A stretch of DNA of 49,842 bases from SIAJ01 sp036266155 (GTDB lineage: Bacteria; Planctomycetota; Planctomycetia; Gemmatales; Gemmataceae). This document shows positions 34,110 to 44,369 of the stretch, piece after piece. The translations under genes and the position numbers were made by a program. The notes under the pieces were generated by a model. That model did not search any database, had not been told where the DNA came from, and saw only the letters and a program-made list of their open reading frames with translations. The DNA is taken from assembly GCA_036266155.1 (NCBI GenBank), contig DATANR010000418.1:1-49842 (forward strand), read 5' to 3'. The first letter of the stretch is position 1; each line of letters opens with the position of its first letter.

Positions 34110-34337
34110 CTTAGATGCGTTCCGGTTCGTGCAATTGGTGACTAACGTTATTCCCGCACTCCTCAAAAATATCGCTTGCGTCCATCCCCCCGGGTCCGCA
34201 TACTAATCAATCTCTCACCGTCTTGGGTCGCGACCACCCTCCTGCGGGATTCGTCCTGCCCGTCGTGACCACGCTGAGCCCGCCGCTGGAACGCCCAGAG
34301 AACCGCCCCTGCTGATTACACCGCTGCCGAGCCGTTC

Positions 34338-36824
34338 ATGAACAGGGTTTCCTCCGCCTGGTCGCGTTACGCTGCCATCGGCGTCCTTGCTGCCGGTCTG
34401 TCCGCCCTCGCGTTGATCCCCGGCGACTCCACGTTCGGGCAAGACGGGAAAAGCGACGCCAAAGACGCTAAGGACGCCAAAGACAAGGGTGAACGTGGCT
34501 CCATCGTCGAAGACCGGGCCGCGCGCAAGTTGCTTGAAGCTGGCGATGCACGCCTGGAAGCCGGCGAGACCGCCAAGGCCGTCGAGGTCTGGCAGTCGGT
34601 CATCGAACGCTATCCACGCAGCCGGGTGCGCTTCGATACGCACTTGAAACTCGGCAACTTCCTGCTCACCAAAGAACGAGCCTTCGACCGGGCCCGCACC
34701 CACTTCGAATCGGCAGCTGTGGACGAGAACCCAAGCGAGGAGCAGCGTGCGGAGGCGACGCTCAAGATCGGCGTCTGCTATTTCGAGAGCCGCAACTACG
34801 GCAAGACGTTCAAGTACATGCGCGACGTGATCGAGAAGTATCCTGTCAGTCCGCAGGTGAATCAGGCTTATTACTACATCGGATTGGGCCACTTCCAACA
34901 GGGACACTACAGCCGGGCGATCGCGGCACTCGAACGTGTGGGCACCGCGTTGCCGCCGCCGGAGGGGCCGGACAAGGCGGGGCCGACGGCCGAGGTTCTC
35001 GAAGCCGGCAAGCGCTTGTTCGTCCGCGTCGAGGACGCCGACCTCGCGGCCCTGGAGCCGGGCAAGACGGTGAGCGTCAAGGTCGAGTCGGCCAGCGGCG
35101 ACGTCGAAGCCGTCGAATGCACGCCGATTGGCCGCAATGTCCGCGTCGTGATCGGTTCGATCCCGACAGCACTCGGCAAGCCGAAGCCGAACAATGGCCG
35201 ACTCGAAGTCCGCGGTGGCGACAAGGTCAAAGTCACGTATCGCGACATCCACACGGCGAAGGGCGACAAGGAAGAACTGCGCATCAAGGAGATCGACGTC
35301 GTCGGCACCGCGACGGCCGCGATGATGGACGGGGCCTTCGCTGAGACACTCCAAGGCGTCGTGCTTGGCCGCGCCATCAACCTTCAGGTCGTCGATGCCG
35401 ACGGTGACTTGACCGACGGGGCCGACATCGTGAAGGCCACGATCGAGGTCTACCGCGAGAAGACGCCCGAGGAACTCGCGGCCGAGGCCATTGCTCCGGG
35501 TGCAGCTCCCGCGACGCCGGCCAAGGCGGACCCCACTAAGCTGGAACGCTTCAAGAAAATCGACAAAGTTGATGTGATCCTGACCGAGGTGAAGATCGCA
35601 CGTGCGGCGCCTGAGAAAGTCGCCATCCCAATCAATCCGCTCGAAACACCGAAGGAACTCGATCCCAAGAAAGATGCCGAGCCGAAGAAGGACGGCGAAC
35701 CGAAGAAGGAACAGGAACCCAAGAAGGAAGAGCCCAAGAAAGAGGAACCGAAGAAGGAGCCGACCCCGGTCGAGACGCCGAAGCCCATTGAGGACGATGG
35801 CACGATCCACTCCGGCACGTTCCGCGCCAGCGTTCCGCTCGAAAAAAACGAAGTTGCGAATCCGGGGGACCAGGCACTTCAGGCCCAACCGAACGACCTG
35901 ATCGTGTTGACTTACATCGACGCCAAGAACTCGACCGGCGAGCCGCGAACGGTCGTGTTTAAGGCTCGGGCCGTCGAAGGCAGCCTTGGCAGCGTGAAGG
36001 TGTCGCAGACGCAGATCTCCGACCAGGAGCTGCGCGTCCGCACGCAGCTCAAGACCGCGAGCGCGCTCACGAACATCGGCAACCGCTACAAGGAGTTCGG
36101 CCTCAAGCAGCAGGCCGACCAGAAGTACCAACAGGCGATGACGCTCTCCGAGGAGATCGTCAATGATGCGAGTAAGCTCGGCGGGCGCACACTCGAAGAG
36201 ACCTACGTCCAGCTCTGGAAGATTTATTTCGAGATGGACAAGCTCGAACTCGCGGCCGCGATGAGCCAACGCTTGCAGCGCGAATTCCCGAACAGCGAGT
36301 TCGTTGATGCGGCCCTGATTTCGCTGGCCCAGGTCGCCCGCAAGCAGGGCCAGTTCCAGCGCACGATCGGCATCTACAACAGCGTCCTCCGGCTCGAGAA
36401 GAGCCCGCTGCGTGGCGAGGCACAGTTCGGCATCGCCGAGTGCTACGAGGATATGGCCAAGGCCGCCGAGGGGGCCAGCGCGTCACAGCTCTTTGATCAA
36501 TCGTTCCAGGAGTACAAGAAGGTCTTCGACCAGTACCCTGACAGCGGCCGCGTCGGCGAAGCGGTGGCGAAGATGGCCAACTACTATTACGTGCAAAAGG
36601 ATTACGCTCGCGCGATCGACGTGTTCGAGACCGTGTTGCGCACACACCCGGACGCCAAATTCCTCGACGTGATCCTCTTCAACTATGGCCGCTGCCTCTA
36701 TCGCCTGGAAAAGAAGGCGGAAGCCCGGAAGCAGTTCGATCAACTGATCGGCGACTTCCCCGAGAGCCCGCTAGCGGCGGACGCCAAGAAGATCTCGGAA
36801 GCACTGCGTAAAGGTGGTAACTAG
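34338..36824 (+). CDS. Exported TPR / beta-module / TPR protein
   Basis: An 828-residue protein with a signal peptide (residues 1-35, core AAIGVLAAGLSALALIPG) and a charged segment (DAKDAKDAKDKGE). Residues about 60-200 are TPR repeats (VEVWQSVIERYPRSRVRFD, YYYIGLGHFQQGHYSRAI). Residues about 215-540 are two beta-rich modules that begin LFVRVEDADLAALEPGKTV and INLQVVDADGDLTDGADIV, interrupted by a Lys/Glu/Pro-rich linker (residues about 440-485). Residues about 560-828 are a second TPR array resembling CpoB/YbgF units (QREFPNSEFVDAALISLAQV, FNYGRCLYRLEKKAEARKQF). It has the same design as the next gene, which is three times larger. It is probably periplasmic and a component of the downstream ExbB/ExbD machine; that role is inference. 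Confidence 0.85.
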   Translation: MNRVSSAWSRYAAIGVLAAGLSALALIPGDSTFGQDGKSDAKDAKDAKDKGERGSIVEDRAARKLLEAGDARLEAGETAKAVEVWQSVIERYPRSRVRFDTHLKLGNFLLTKERAFDRARTHFESAAVDENPSEEQRAEATLKIGVCYFESRNYGKTFKYMRDVIEKYPVSPQVNQAYYYIGLGHFQQGHYSRAIAALERVGTALPPPEGPDKAGPTAEVLEAGKRLFVRVEDADLAALEPGKTVSVKVESASGDVEAVECTPIGRNVRVVIGSIPTALGKPKPNNGRLEVRGGDKVKVTYRDIHTAKGDKEELRIKEIDVVGTATAAMMDGAFAETLQGVVLGRAINLQVVDADGDLTDGADIVKATIEVYREKTPEELAAEAIAPGAAPATPAKADPTKLERFKKIDKVDVILTEVKIARAAPEKVAIPINPLETPKELDPKKDAEPKKDGEPKKEQEPKKEEPKKEEPKKEPTPVETPKPIEDDGTIHSGTFRASVPLEKNEVANPGDQALQAQPNDLIVLTYIDAKNSTGEPRTVVFKARAVEGSLGSVKVSQTQISDQELRVRTQLKTASALTNIGNRYKEFGLKQQADQKYQQAMTLSEEIVNDASKLGGRTLEETYVQLWKIYFEMDKLELAAAMSQRLQREFPNSEFVDAALISLAQVARKQGQFQRTIGIYNSVLRLEKSPLRGEAQFGIAECYEDMAKAAEGASASQLFDQSFQEYKKVFDQYPDSGRVGEAVAKMANYYYVQKDYARAIDVFETVLRTHPDAKFLDVILFNYGRCLYRLEKKAEARKQFDQLIGDFPESPLAADAKKISEALRKGGN

Positions 36825-36830
36825 GGGCGA

Positions 36831-36921
36831 TTCACCACAGAGGCACAGCGACACAGAGAAAATGCTGAAAATCAGTTCATTGAATTTGTATTTCTCTGTG
36901 TCTCTGTGCCACTGTGGTGAA
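36831..36921. repeat. Long inverted repeat between the two TPR genes
   Basis: Two 31-base arms (36831-36861 and 36891-36921) are reverse complements with 2 mismatches around a 29-base loop. The left arm is a run of ACACAG-like words (TTCACCACAGAGGCACAG). A short T-run (GTTTTT) lies about 8 bases after the right arm. The element begins 6 bases after the stop of the 828-residue protein gene. It may be an attenuating terminator or mRNA-stability hairpin that sets the ratio between that gene and the giant gene downstream, or a dispersed intergenic repeat. Confidence 0.85.
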
Positions 36922-36993
36922 CCGTCCGTTTTTGGGAACTGAGTGGCGGAGCGAACTGTCTAACATCCCCGACTACACCGGCTTGATTCACAT

Positions 36994-39900
36994 ATGCGTT
37001 ATCGAACTTTGACAGCGTCGGCTTTCTTGATCGCCATCTTCGGCGTCGTGCTGGCGCAGGCGCCGGACCCGAAGAGCACTGACAAGGGCAAGAAGGCGGA
37101 GCCCGCTTCGGAAAGCGAACTCGACCCGATCAGCAAGCAGGCGGCCGCGCTCGAAGCACAATTGGCGAAGACGGCCCTGGCCAGCAAGGAAGGGGCCGAG
37201 TTGCTGCTGAAGGTAATCGACCTCTATTACGACAACGGCCGGCCGTTCGGGCTGGTGCGTTCCGCTCAAACATTCGTCGGCTTGCACTCGACCCATCCGC
37301 GTCACAAGGAAGTGATGCTCAAGCTCATTGATGGCTTGCAAACCACGGGTCGCAACAAGGAGTTGATTGCGACGGGCCGGCAATTCCTGGTCCGCCACCC
37401 GGCCGATCCGGCGTGTGCGAACATTGAAGTGTGGCTGGCCAAGCTGGTACGGCGGTCGGGCGACAGCGCGGGCACGGCGGCGATCGAAGAAGCGCACTGG
37501 AAACGGCTCGGGCCGACGACCGAAGGCCAGCGGACGGGCCGCGACGCTCTTGCGATCTACTTCGCGATCAACAACCCGGAGTCGCTGGCGAAGGCGGCGG
37601 CACTCGGCGAAGACATGCTCGACAAGCTGCCGGCTGGCGGGCCAGCCACGGCTGCTGGATGGACGGCCATCGAAGCCCACGAGCGCATGAGCCAGTGGGC
37701 GAAGGCGAACCAGGTCGCAAACAAGTTGCTCGCCAAGAGCCCGCCACCGACGCCGTACTACCAGCAGTATCTGCACTATCGAGTCGCCGAGAATTACAGC
37801 CGGCTCGCGCAACATGTGAATGCCATCGAGTCGTGGCGCAAAGCCCTGGCCGTGCCGAACACGCCGCCGCGGCCCGATATCCACATGCGTCTGATCGAGC
37901 AGATCGTTCAGACGAACCCGAAGCCGGCCGACCTGGAACCGGTCGTCGCACAATACGTCGCCAAGTTCCCGGATCGGCCCGATCGCTTTGCCGCGCAGAT
38001 TCGGCTCGCCGGCGTCTACAACGCGAACAAAATGCCCGCCCAGGCGGAGCAAATCCTGGCCGCCGTTCTGTCGTTCGACGGCCGCTCGCACAGCGCTTCG
38101 TCTGCCTATGCGCAATTGTTTGGCGCCGAGGCGGACAAGAACGTGAAGGCCGCTCGACTCGTAACGGCCGAGCAGACACTGCGGGCAGCAATCGCCAAGA
38201 GCACACCGGCCAATGTGGGCGTTCTCCGTTATTCACTCGCGTTAGAACTCTTGCGCGACCGAGCCCAGAACATCCCCGCCGCCAAAGTGGCTGCCCGCGA
38301 GGTTGCATTTCAGTTCCCCGCGAACGACGGCTACACCGGCGGCGCCGCGAACTGGCTGCTCGATGCCGCGACGACCGATGCCGAGTTCAGCGCCGAGGTC
38401 GCGAGCATCGTCGCCGCACGGCAGAAGTTCCCGTGGATCAGCACCTATCGCGCGACGCTCGACGCGTGGGCCAAAGCTCGGCTCGCGAACAAGGATCTTG
38501 CCAATCGAGCCAAAGCGGCTCAGGCGGCGCTTGCGGCATCCGACAAAGAGCCGGTCAACGCCCAGTGGATGGCCTACGAGACGGTTGTCGCCCAGAACAC
38601 GTGGGGCGCTCAAAGCGCGGCCGCGCGAGCGGTTCTGATGGAGCCGGCCCGACTCGCGGCTTATCCCGATGAACTCGCGGACAGCTTGCTCTATCAGCAG
38701 CAGTACTACTATCGCCACTATTCTCCGGACAATCAGCGCGTGAAGTGCATCGAGGTCGCCAAGGCGTGGACGGCCCGTATGCCGAAGTCGTTCGACGCCG
38801 CCGTCGCCTACCTGAACCATGCCACCGACTACGCGAAGCCAGAATCGTTCCGCGACGCGGCCCCGATCGTGCTGAAGCTCGAACCGACATCGACCAACAC
38901 CGATGTTTCGCGTCGGCTCTTCACCGTCGCCGTCCACTTCAAGGACGTGGCTCTCGCTCAGCAGACCTGGGCGTGGTCGAAGAAGATGTTCGACAAGTTC
39001 GGCTACGACAACAACTCGGCCAACACGATGGGCGATTCACTAACGGCTTTGAACTTGAAGGCCGAAGCCAAGGAGTGTTGGGACAAAGCGCTGACCGGCA
39101 ACCCGGACACGACCGACTTCCAGCAGAGTGCGTTCAAACTGTTCGCGTTGCTGCCCGACCCCGAGAAGCCGAAGTTCCTTGACGCGATGCTCCTGCGCGA
39201 CAGCGGCTGGCACTTCAGCTTCGCGACCGCCCGCGCGGATTTGATGGTAAAGGCGAACGACATTGATGGCGCCGCCCGCTTGCTCGCTCCCGCGGCCGAC
39301 AAAGTTCGTGACCGGGCCTTCGGGGCGCAGAGTCCGGATGCGGATTACCAAACGTTCGCCAACTGGGTCGCGGCGGTACGGGCTGACATGAAAGCCCTGC
39401 CAGCCACCAAACTCAAAGTGTACACCGTGGTACGCGACTTGAATATCGGCCGAGCGTCGATGGTCGCACAGGCCGCAATGCTGGAACTGGATGAACTCCC
39501 CGTCAAGCTCTCGGCGATGCAGCGTCTGCTCGCACTGAGCGATGCAACGATCATGGCCTACGGCGACGCGACCGATTTCGACTGGTTGACCCCATACGTG
39601 CAAGCCGCGATGGGTCGCAAGGACTACATGGCCGCCGCCACGTTGATGTCTGGCATCCTCGGCAACTTCGCCGGCCTGGATGAAGGCCGCCGCAAGGCGG
39701 GCCGCGATTTGCTGACGCAAGCATATACACGGCTCGGGGCAGCGGGGGGAGCGGTCATCGACGAGAAGAGCCCCATCGCTCCCCTGCTGTCGGCGGCGTT
39801 GCAACTTCGGCTCGGCGACCAGAAGCTCGCTTTCGAGACTTACCTCGCCAATCAAAAACTCTTCGATCAGAACCGGGCCGACGTGCCGATCGACTTGCTC

Positions 39901-42900
39901 GTGTTCGTCTGCGAAAGCCACATCGCGGCCGGCGGCGAAGAGAATCACCAGCGTGTCGAGGACACGCTGCGGGCCTGGCTCATTAAGAACGGCGAAGCCA
40001 AGGAAATCGACGACGTCGAGAAGGCTCGTGCCCAACTGCTCCTCGCGCGCAACTACTTCAAGGCCAAGCGCTACGACCTGGCCCGGGCCGAATTCACGAC
40101 GTTGCACAACCGCTATGGCAAGACCCCGCAGGCGATCGAGGCCGAGTTCGGCATCGGCGAGACGTTCATGGAGCAGAAAGTCTACGACCAGGCCGAGCAG
40201 ACGTTTGAACGCCTGGCCGCGAGCCGTGACCGCGACGTGGTAATTCGTGCCGAGTTCCTGCGCGGCGTGCTCGCCAGTCGGCGCGGCGACCGCGACGAGG
40301 CGCGTGCCATCTTCCGCAGCGTGCTCGAGCGGGTGCCGAACATCGAACTGGCCAACCAGGCGCTGTTCAACCTCTCCGAGGTTTATGGGGCCGAACAGCG
40401 TTATGTCGATCAGCTCGAACTCTTGCGTACGGTCGGCCGGCTCGGTCGAGCGAGCAAACGCTTCCACACGCCCGGCGAGCCGCTGTCGATCGTCGTGCAG
40501 GATAGCGACCTCGGCGTGAGCCGTGGGCATAGTCGCATTCCGGTTCGCGTGATCACGGAGCCGGGCGGCGATGAGGAGACCATCTATTTGATCTCCGGCG
40601 GGGCGGGCAAGGGCCTGTTCCGTGCCGATCTCGAAACGCGGCTCGGGACGGCCGTCAAGAACGATCGTGTGCTGCAACTGACGGGTAAAGACGTGATCCG
40701 CGTCGACTATCCGCCGGAGTTCAAGAAGGAATTCAAGGACGCCCCTCTGCCCGATGCCGAGATCCGCATCGCGGCCGACGGCAACCTGGAGATCGGGTCG
40801 AGCAAGATCGTCGACGAAGACGAGGAGATGTTCAGCAAGCGCCTTGAGAAAGAGGCAGGCATCGCCGACCCGAATGAAGATAAGCGCGTTGGCCTGGTTC
40901 GACCGAAGGATCAGGTCAAGCCAGGCAACATCATTTACTTGCGGGTCAAGGATGCCGATCGCGATTTGACGGATCAGCCGGATAAGATCATGGTCAAGTT
41001 GACGTCCTCTAGCGGTGACTCCGTCACGGTCACGCTCACGGAAACCGGGGCGCACACGGGCATCTTTGAGGGCACGGCCAAGACCGGCGAGTTGCCGGCC
41101 GGGGCGCTCGCCACGAATTCGGCGATCGACCACAATCCGTTGATGGCGATCGACAAGGATCGCAAGACCGCGTGGGTGAGCGAGCCGGACGGGGCGACGC
41201 CGAAAGTCCTCAGCATTGACATGAAGGATCTGAAGCGGACCGACAAGGTCACGATCTGGACGCCCGACGCGAAGCAGAACGCGCCGATCCGCATGACGCT
41301 GGAAGGCAGCGACGACGGCCGTCTCTGGTTCCGGCTCGCGTCGACGCATCCGGACGCAAAGACCGCCCCGGTGGCCGGCGATATAGGGGCGATGACGACG
41401 CGCATTTTTGAAGGCGCTGATGCGACCGGGTATACGACCTGGGATCAGGTCGTCGCATTGACGAAGAACACGAAGGCGACGGTCGACGCCAAGTCTGCCG
41501 ACCTCTACTGGGCGCGCGTGCCCGACGATAAGGCTAAGCGGCCGACGGCGATCGTCTGGCATGGCAAGGTGGTTCAACCGAAATCGGGCGCTGCCCGCTT
41601 CACGGTTCGAGGTGAAAAGACCGCCCTCATGATCGATGGCCGACTCGAACTGCCGGTCGGCCCGGACGCTCGTTTTGCCGATGTTTACCTGGATGTCGGC
41701 ACGCACGACGTGACGATCTTCTCCGCGGCCGGGCCAAACACGAATACGCTCGAAGCCCGCTGGGCGGTTGGCGACCTTAGCAGCACCGAGGTCACACCGG
41801 TCGCTTTCCGCGAAGCTGATTTCGATCTCGGTCGACCGGAAGCCAAGCTTGCTGCCAAGCCGCGAGCGCTCGGCGAAGCGACCATGGACAAGGACGGCCT
41901 GTCGTGGGACTTCAAGTTCCAAGCGATCGGAGTGCGCCATGTGCGAGCAGTGATCCACGAGTATCGCGGCGAAGCGGTGGCGATCAATCACGTCGAGATT
42001 CGCGATAGCGAAAAGAACGTTTTGCACATTCCGACGGATGCCGACCTGCTGTCGCTGGCGACGAATGACATCCTCGAAATCGCCGGCGGCGACACGATCA
42101 CGGCCACCTACATCGACGACGTGAACCAGACCGGCTCGTCGCGGCTGCTGACGGCGAAGCTGACGGCCACCTATTACAACGCAGGCATCGGTGCCATCGC
42201 TTACGACTTCAACAAGGGCCAGAACGGCGAGGTCTACACGGTCCGCAAGGATCTGTTGCGGATCGATCCGGGCGAGCGCGTGATTTTGGAAGTGACCGAC
42301 TACGACCAGGACGTGACGGCGGGTCCGGACAAGATCAAGGTGCAGGTCGCCGTCAACGACGGACCGCCAATCGATCTTGAAGCGACCGAGACCGGCGAGA
42401 ACACGGGTGTGTTCACGAAAGAAATCGATACGTCGGCGATGCCCGCTGAGGGCAAGATCGTCGTGAAGCCCGGCGACCGCATCCAGCTTCGCTACCTCGA
42501 TCAGCAAAACACCGTGCCCGGCCATCCGACGATTCGCGAGGCCGTCGTCTATGTCAATGAGCCGACGCCGGGCCGCGTTCGCGTGGTCGAAACACGCATG
42601 ACTCGTCTGCCGGGCGATCCGCCGCCTCCGCCGCAGGTTCGCTACCTGCCCGCACAGCAAGAGGCGAACGTGAAGACCGGCGGCGTGGCGTTCGAGGCGC
42701 CGTTCACGGTGGAAGTCATCGACCGCGACGCGGCCAAGGACAGCCTGAGCAAGGTGATTGTGAAGCTGAAGACGACGAGCGGCTCCGAGGTCGAAGTTGA
42801 GTGCATTCTCAACGACCTGCGGCTCGGCACCGGACTTTACGACAAACCGGGGACGGCCCTCCTGGAGGGGCGTTTCACCGGCCAAGTCATCATGCAGCTC

Positions 42901-44361
42901 GGCGGCAAGGAAAGCCTGTCGCTCGTGCCGCTCAACTCCTCAATGCCGCGTGACCTGATTGGCGGTCCGAAGCTACCGAAAGAAGAAGGTGACGACAAGC
43001 CGGGCCGTGACAAGCTGCTCGTGACGCGCGTTCTCAATTTGACAGGAGCCGATATTGTTGAGGCCACTTATGTGGATGAACGGCGTCCGGACGGCAAGCC
43101 GGAACCGCTCAAGGCGAGCGCTCGCCTGCTGACCGACGGCAAGCTGTCGGCGACGGACGCGGAGTATCAGAAGGAAATCACGGCCGTTCACGTCGGCGAG
43201 CGGCTGTATTTGAAAGTGGTCGACGCCGACCTCGATACGACGAACGACCGCGACAAGGCGAAGGTGCGCATCCGCACCAAGCGCGGAGAAGACGAGACGG
43301 TCGAGTTGACCGAGACGCTGAACCACAGCGGCATCTTCACCGGCTCCGTCGTGCTCAAGCCGGCCGAGAAGCCGACGCCGGGCAACTTGAAGCCGGACGC
43401 TCCGGAGATCGAATGCTACTTCGGCGACACGATCGAGGCCGTTTACGTTGATGAGCGGTCGAGTTCGTCCGAAGGCAAGTTCGAATCGGTCGTCACCGTG
43501 GCGGTGGTGATTGGCACGGACGGCAAGGTGCAGGCATTCAGCAAGGTCTTCAGCGAAGAGGCCCTGGCGGTCGAGACGCAGTTCCACATCGCCGAGAGTC
43601 ACTTCGAGTTGTTCAAGAGCCACACCGGCCTTGGCCGCGAGGCGGAGGCACGCACGGACTTGGAGGCCGGCCGCCGAGTGTTGCGCGAGGTGATCGAGGA
43701 CTATCCGAACCCCAAATATTTGCCGCGCGTGACTTATTTGCTCGGTCAGTTTGCCCAGGAGCTGAAGCAATACGGCGAAGCCGTGCAGGCATACCAGACG
43801 GTCGTCAAGCAATACCCCGACTACGTGCTGGCGCCGGACGCGCAGTTCAAGTTGGCCCAGTGTTACGAGTTGGCGGGCGAGTTCAATCAGGCGCTCGAGG
43901 CTTATGTCACGCTGGCGGCGACGTATCCGAAGCACCCGCTGATCGCGAACGTGATGGTGCAGATCAGCGAGCACTTCTACAAGCAGGAGAACTTCAAGGT
44001 CACCGCTCAGGTGGGCGAAAAATTCTTGGAGAAGTTCGAGGGCCACAAGTGGGCGCCGAAGATGGCGTTCCGCGTCGGCCAGGCTTACTACAAGGACAAG
44101 CAGTACACGAAGGCCGCCGAGTCGTTCGACAAGTTCACGAAGCAGTTCCGCGAAGACCCGTTGGGCCCGGACGCGATGTTCTGGTCCGGGGAAAGCTACC
44201 GGACGGCGGGGAACAACAAGAAGGCGTTTGAGAGTTACAACAAGTGTCGCTGGGACTTCCCGGCGAGCGAAGCGGCCAAGTACGCCCGCGGGCGGTTGGC
44301 CCTGCCGGAAATGTTGCGGCAGTTTGAAGAGGCTTCTTCGGGGTTGGATGGAAAGAATTAG
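36994..44361 (+). CDS. Giant exported TPR protein with repeated beta modules, discoidin-like and PA14-like domains
   Basis: A 2455-residue exported protein. Residues 1-22 form a signal peptide (ASAFLIAIFGVVLAQA). Residues about 45-1155 are helical TPR-like repeats, clearest at 1010-1155. Beta modules with a VxDxDxD opening and an LTETGxxTGIF-like motif lie near 1156-1250 (degenerate), 1299-1371, 1745-1855, 1886-2060 and 2064-2172. Between them are a discoidin-like domain (about 1372-1452, IDHNPLMAIDKDRKTAWVS) and a PA14-like domain (about 1503-1596). Residues about 2190-2450 are a second TPR array like CpoB/YbgF (YLLGQFAQELKQYGEAVQAY, RVGQAYYKDKQYTKAAESFD). It has no membrane anchor beyond the signal. 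It precedes the ExbB gene by 72 bases. A periplasmic load-bearing or polymer-binding role is inference. Confidence 0.87.
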   Translation: MRYRTLTASAFLIAIFGVVLAQAPDPKSTDKGKKAEPASESELDPISKQAAALEAQLAKTALASKEGAELLLKVIDLYYDNGRPFGLVRSAQTFVGLHSTHPRHKEVMLKLIDGLQTTGRNKELIATGRQFLVRHPADPACANIEVWLAKLVRRSGDSAGTAAIEEAHWKRLGPTTEGQRTGRDALAIYFAINNPESLAKAAALGEDMLDKLPAGGPATAAGWTAIEAHERMSQWAKANQVANKLLAKSPPPTPYYQQYLHYRVAENYSRLAQHVNAIESWRKALAVPNTPPRPDIHMRLIEQIVQTNPKPADLEPVVAQYVAKFPDRPDRFAAQIRLAGVYNANKMPAQAEQILAAVLSFDGRSHSASSAYAQLFGAEADKNVKAARLVTAEQTLRAAIAKSTPANVGVLRYSLALELLRDRAQNIPAAKVAAREVAFQFPANDGYTGGAANWLLDAATTDAEFSAEVASIVAARQKFPWISTYRATLDAWAKARLANKDLANRAKAAQAALAASDKEPVNAQWMAYETVVAQNTWGAQSAAARAVLMEPARLAAYPDELADSLLYQQQYYYRHYSPDNQRVKCIEVAKAWTARMPKSFDAAVAYLNHATDYAKPESFRDAAPIVLKLEPTSTNTDVSRRLFTVAVHFKDVALAQQTWAWSKKMFDKFGYDNNSANTMGDSLTALNLKAEAKECWDKALTGNPDTTDFQQSAFKLFALLPDPEKPKFLDAMLLRDSGWHFSFATARADLMVKANDIDGAARLLAPAADKVRDRAFGAQSPDADYQTFANWVAAVRADMKALPATKLKVYTVVRDLNIGRASMVAQAAMLELDELPVKLSAMQRLLALSDATIMAYGDATDFDWLTPYVQAAMGRKDYMAAATLMSGILGNFAGLDEGRRKAGRDLLTQAYTRLGAAGGAVIDEKSPIAPLLSAALQLRLGDQKLAFETYLANQKLFDQNRADVPIDLLVFVCESHIAAGGEENHQRVEDTLRAWLIKNGEAKEIDDVEKARAQLLLARNYFKAKRYDLARAEFTTLHNRYGKTPQAIEAEFGIGETFMEQKVYDQAEQTFERLAASRDRDVVIRAEFLRGVLASRRGDRDEARAIFRSVLERVPNIELANQALFNLSEVYGAEQRYVDQLELLRTVGRLGRASKRFHTPGEPLSIVVQDSDLGVSRGHSRIPVRVITEPGGDEETIYLISGGAGKGLFRADLETRLGTAVKNDRVLQLTGKDVIRVDYPPEFKKEFKDAPLPDAEIRIAADGNLEIGSSKIVDEDEEMFSKRLEKEAGIADPNEDKRVGLVRPKDQVKPGNIIYLRVKDADRDLTDQPDKIMVKLTSSSGDSVTVTLTETGAHTGIFEGTAKTGELPAGALATNSAIDHNPLMAIDKDRKTAWVSEPDGATPKVLSIDMKDLKRTDKVTIWTPDAKQNAPIRMTLEGSDDGRLWFRLASTHPDAKTAPVAGDIGAMTTRIFEGADATGYTTWDQVVALTKNTKATVDAKSADLYWARVPDDKAKRPTAIVWHGKVVQPKSGAARFTVRGEKTALMIDGRLELPVGPDARFADVYLDVGTHDVTIFSAAGPNTNTLEARWAVGDLSSTEVTPVAFREADFDLGRPEAKLAAKPRALGEATMDKDGLSWDFKFQAIGVRHVRAVIHEYRGEAVAINHVEIRDSEKNVLHIPTDADLLSLATNDILEIAGGDTITATYIDDVNQTGSSRLLTAKLTATYYNAGIGAIAYDFNKGQNGEVYTVRKDLLRIDPGERVILEVTDYDQDVTAGPDKIKVQVAVNDGPPIDLEATETGENTGVFTKEIDTSAMPAEGKIVVKPGDRIQLRYLDQQNTVPGHPTIREAVVYVNEPTPGRVRVVETRMTRLPGDPPPPPQVRYLPAQQEANVKTGGVAFEAPFTVEVIDRDAAKDSLSKVIVKLKTTSGSEVEVECILNDLRLGTGLYDKPGTALLEGRFTGQVIMQLGGKESLSLVPLNSSMPRDLIGGPKLPKEEGDDKPGRDKLLVTRVLNLTGADIVEATYVDERRPDGKPEPLKASARLLTDGKLSATDAEYQKEITAVHVGERLYLKVVDADLDTTNDRDKAKVRIRTKRGEDETVELTETLNHSGIFTGSVVLKPAEKPTPGNLKPDAPEIECYFGDTIEAVYVDERSSSSEGKFESVVTVAVVIGTDGKVQAFSKVFSEEALAVETQFHIAESHFELFKSHTGLGREAEARTDLEAGRRVLREVIEDYPNPKYLPRVTYLLGQFAQELKQYGEAVQAYQTVVKQYPDYVLAPDAQFKLAQCYELAGEFNQALEAYVTLAATYPKHPLIANVMVQISEHFYKQENFKVTAQVGEKFLEKFEGHKWAPKMAFRVGQAYYKDKQYTKAAESFDKFTKQFREDPLGPDAMFWSGESYRTAGNNKKAFESYNKCRWDFPASEAAKYARGRLALPEMLRQFEEASSGLDGKN

Positions 44362-44369
44362 GCTTCACT

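Noticed and set aside
34170..34205. TTGCGT ... TACTAA as a promoter for the 828-residue TPR gene
   Set aside because: The spacer is about 19 bases and both boxes are weak; sigma specificity in this group is unknown.
34215..36269. A 684-codon minus-strand frame opposite the 828-residue TPR protein
   Set aside because: Same antisense effect; no motif, no Shine-Dalgarno, and it reads off the low-complexity linker of the real gene.
39040..42885. A 1281-codon open frame on the minus strand, inside the giant TPR gene
   Set aside because: It is antisense to a gene with a clear signal peptide, TPRs and beta modules. Its translation is rich in Arg, His, Leu and Val with no domain, as expected from the high GC third-position bias of the real gene.
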